In this document: positions 62,702 to 64,000 of the stretch, piece after piece
Layout of the letters: every line of letters starts with the position of its first letter
Position numbering within the stretch: position 1 is the stretch's first letter
Origin: Candidatus Gastranaerophilales bacterium
Lineage (GTDB): Bacteria > Cyanobacteriota > Vampirovibrionia > Gastranaerophilales > Gastranaerophilaceae
Direction of reading: 5' to 3'
Assembly (NCBI GenBank): GCA_944324395.1
Contig: CALUWC010000002.1
Coordinates: 124,001-188,000 of the forward strand
DNA: 64,000 nt
Notes under the pieces: model-generated
What the model saw: only the letters and a program-made list of their open reading frames with translations
Told to the model about the DNA's origin: nothing
The model's database searches: none
Program-made: the position numbers and the translations under genes

Positions 62702-62710
62702 CAAATTATA

Positions 62711-63649
62711 ATGAAAGTCGAAATATTAAAACAAATACGCCTTGAAAGATATATATTTGCAGTTATTATGGCATTTGCAATGATTATTATTGCAGAATTG
62801 AGCGGAGAACGAGAAATCATATTTCCTGAGATCTGTGCATTAACAATAGGAGCTTGGATATCCGAACAACAACCCTGGATGTGCAATAAAAGAAAAATGT
62901 TCTTTCTGGTATCAATAGCAGCACTTTTTGGAGTAGGTGTTACAAGATATTTTCCGATGCCTCTTATATTTCAGGTTTGTCTTTGCTTTGCATTTACGGG
63001 ATTTGTCCTAACTCTAACCCGAACAACACTCATACCAATAATTTCAGCCTGTATTCTGCCTGTATATCTTGGAACAAAAAGCTGGGTCTATCCAATTTCA
63101 GTTTCCATAATGGCATTGATTATAATTTTTGCCCAATGGCTTATGGAAAAAAATCATTTGAAACCAAAAAATGAATATATTCCATGCAATTTTGACTTAA
63201 AAACGCAAATCATCAAATGGACAAAACTGCTTGTTGTATTTGCAATAATTGCACTGATTCCCTTTGAAAACCATCAGATATATTTTCTGGCTCCTCCATT
63301 GATTGTAACATTTACGGAATTTTCCAATACTAAAAGTCCTCTGAGAAATAAACCGTTTCATATAATAGGTCTTATGACATTAGCATCTGCAATAGGATGT
63401 ATTTTAAGAGAAGTGCTGAATTTATACCTGCATCTTCCATTAACGATATGTGCAACTTTAGCCTGCTGTCTTTTATTTTTTACATTTGATAAAGTTAAAA
63501 CTCTGTTTCCCCCTGCAGGAGCAATTCTGCTTATCCCTATGATATTGAAAACAAATTATCTGAAACTGCTTCCGCTTGAAGTTCTAATAGGAGCAACCGT
63601 TTTAATATTCACAGCCAAAGTTATATTCCCGGCTGAACAAAAAACTTAA
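62711..63649 (+). CDS. HPP-like integral membrane protein
   Basis: 312 residues with about ten hydrophobic helices in two similar halves. LFPPAGAILLIPMILKTNYL matches the HPP-family pattern (named for a His-Pro-Pro motif; here FPP), and the first half has an analogous IIPIISACILPVYLG-like stretch. Suggested role is ion or nitrite transport, uncertain. The frame extends six codons upstream, within the -10 box, so the ATG at 62711 is preferred. Confidence 0.7.
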   Translation: MKVEILKQIRLERYIFAVIMAFAMIIIAELSGEREIIFPEICALTIGAWISEQQPWMCNKRKMFFLVSIAALFGVGVTRYFPMPLIFQVCLCFAFTGFVLTLTRTTLIPIISACILPVYLGTKSWVYPISVSIMALIIIFAQWLMEKNHLKPKNEYIPCNFDLKTQIIKWTKLLVVFAIIALIPFENHQIYFLAPPLIVTFTEFSNTKSPLRNKPFHIIGLMTLASAIGCILREVLNLYLHLPLTICATLACCLLFFTFDKVKTLFPPAGAILLIPMILKTNYLKLLPLEVLIGATVLIFTAKVIFPAEQKT

Positions 63650-63651
63650 AA

Positions 63652-64000
63652 TTAAAACCTTCTTACATAATAATTTGCATCAGATTTTAATTCTTCTCTT
63701 GCCAACTGCAAATCTTTATCCTCAAAACCTCTGGATAAAATCTTAGCAGTCTTTTCTCTTATTGTATATTCCTGTATATTTTTGGAACGTAAAATAATTT
63801 GTTTTAAATCTCTAAAATTAATCTTATCCCAAAACACATAAATGGTTTCTAAACACCAGTATAACTTGAATACTTCTTTATTAACCTTATACTTGCCTTC
63901 TTGAAAATTAAATTCTTCAATTTTATCAAGCAGATTAAATGTCAAATTTACCAACTGCGAACAAAATAAATTACAAAATTCAATATCAGACTTTAGATTT
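63652..64000 (-). CDS. hypothetical protein, C-terminus only (continues past right edge)
   Basis: The frame is open from the stop near 63652 to the window end, giving about 115 residues with no N-terminus. Soluble, helical, Lys/Glu-rich (LKQIILRSKNIQEY, EDKDLQLAREELKSDANYYV). Not recognised. A TTG at 63954 is only an apparent start. It converges on the HPP-like gene with two bases between. Confidence 0.6.
   Translation of the reverse strand, partial: NLKSDIEFCNLFCSQLVNLTFNLLDKIEEFNFQEGKYKVNKEVFKLYWCLETIYVFWDKINFRDLKQIILRSKNIQEYTIREKTAKILSRGFEDKDLQLAREELKSDANYYVRRF

Noticed and set aside
1-64000. CRISPR arrays, insertion sequences, transposases
   Set aside because: I saw no regular spaced repeats and no transposase-like frames.

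Overview
This is an AT-rich bacterial chromosome segment that most resembles a gut or animal-associated non-photosynthetic relative of Cyanobacteria (Melainabacteria/Vampirovibrionia, Gastranaerophilales type). The reasons are: a tRNA-Glu(UUC) with the cyanobacterial/plastid acceptor stem GCCCCCA/TGGGGGT; a type A RNase P RNA; Gram-negative envelope genes (lpxC, lpxD, fabZ, an MCE/MlaD protein, a heptose adenylyltransferase); flhB with a FliA-type sigma factor; PerR with rubredoxin, which suits an anaerobe; and several long proteins of unknown function that I associate with this lineage. The lineage call is inference, because no 16S rRNA lies in the window.

Layout. 1-7.1 kb: a LysM/amidase_3 wall hydrolase cut by the left edge, mlaD-like and upp, a YkgJ-type cysteine-cluster protein, and EamA and CorA transporters. 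7.3-9.1 kb: a pilin-like gene abutting the RNase P RNA gene, then tmk. 9.1-21.6 kb: SNF2 helicase, gpmI, an MDR dehydrogenase with a solute-binding protein, rarA, a 712-residue coiled-coil protein and a CNNM/CorC protein. 21.65-31.5 kb: a one-direction, 13-gene podovirus-like cassette (LuxR-type regulator, amidase, tail-hub-like protein, capsid, holin-like protein, adaptor, both terminase subunits, portal) with no integrase, repressor, replication, tail-fibre or spike gene. 31.5-32.1 kb: a gene-poor interval rich in inverted repeats. 32.1-36.8 kb: histidine kinase, dxr, response regulator and GspE-like ATPase. 37-48.4 kb: fabZ-lpxC-lpxD-rfaE2, asd, dapB, and a signalling operon (GAF/HD-GYP, TPR, two response regulators, pentapeptide protein). 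48.5-54.6 kb: small zinc, thiol-fold and redox genes, including perR-rubredoxin. 54.7-64 kb: tRNA-Glu, an orphan TOPRIM protein, a papain-like peptidase, a 5'-nucleotidase, fliA-flhB, deoC-metF, an HPP-like membrane protein and a gene cut by the right edge.

The most interesting object is the compact capsid/packaging cassette. Every reading frame in it is open, the terminase and amidase motifs are intact, it ends in a clean terminator, and it begins with its own LuxR-type DNA-binding protein opposite a histidine kinase. A gene-transfer-agent-like or otherwise domesticated particle is a reasonable hypothesis; a decayed prophage or a phage satellite are the alternatives.

A second signal is regulatory. 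Seven genes have a -10 box placed 6-9 bases before the start codon and no Shine-Dalgarno sequence, as expected for leaderless mRNAs. Many other genes in the window have ordinary ribosome binding sites.
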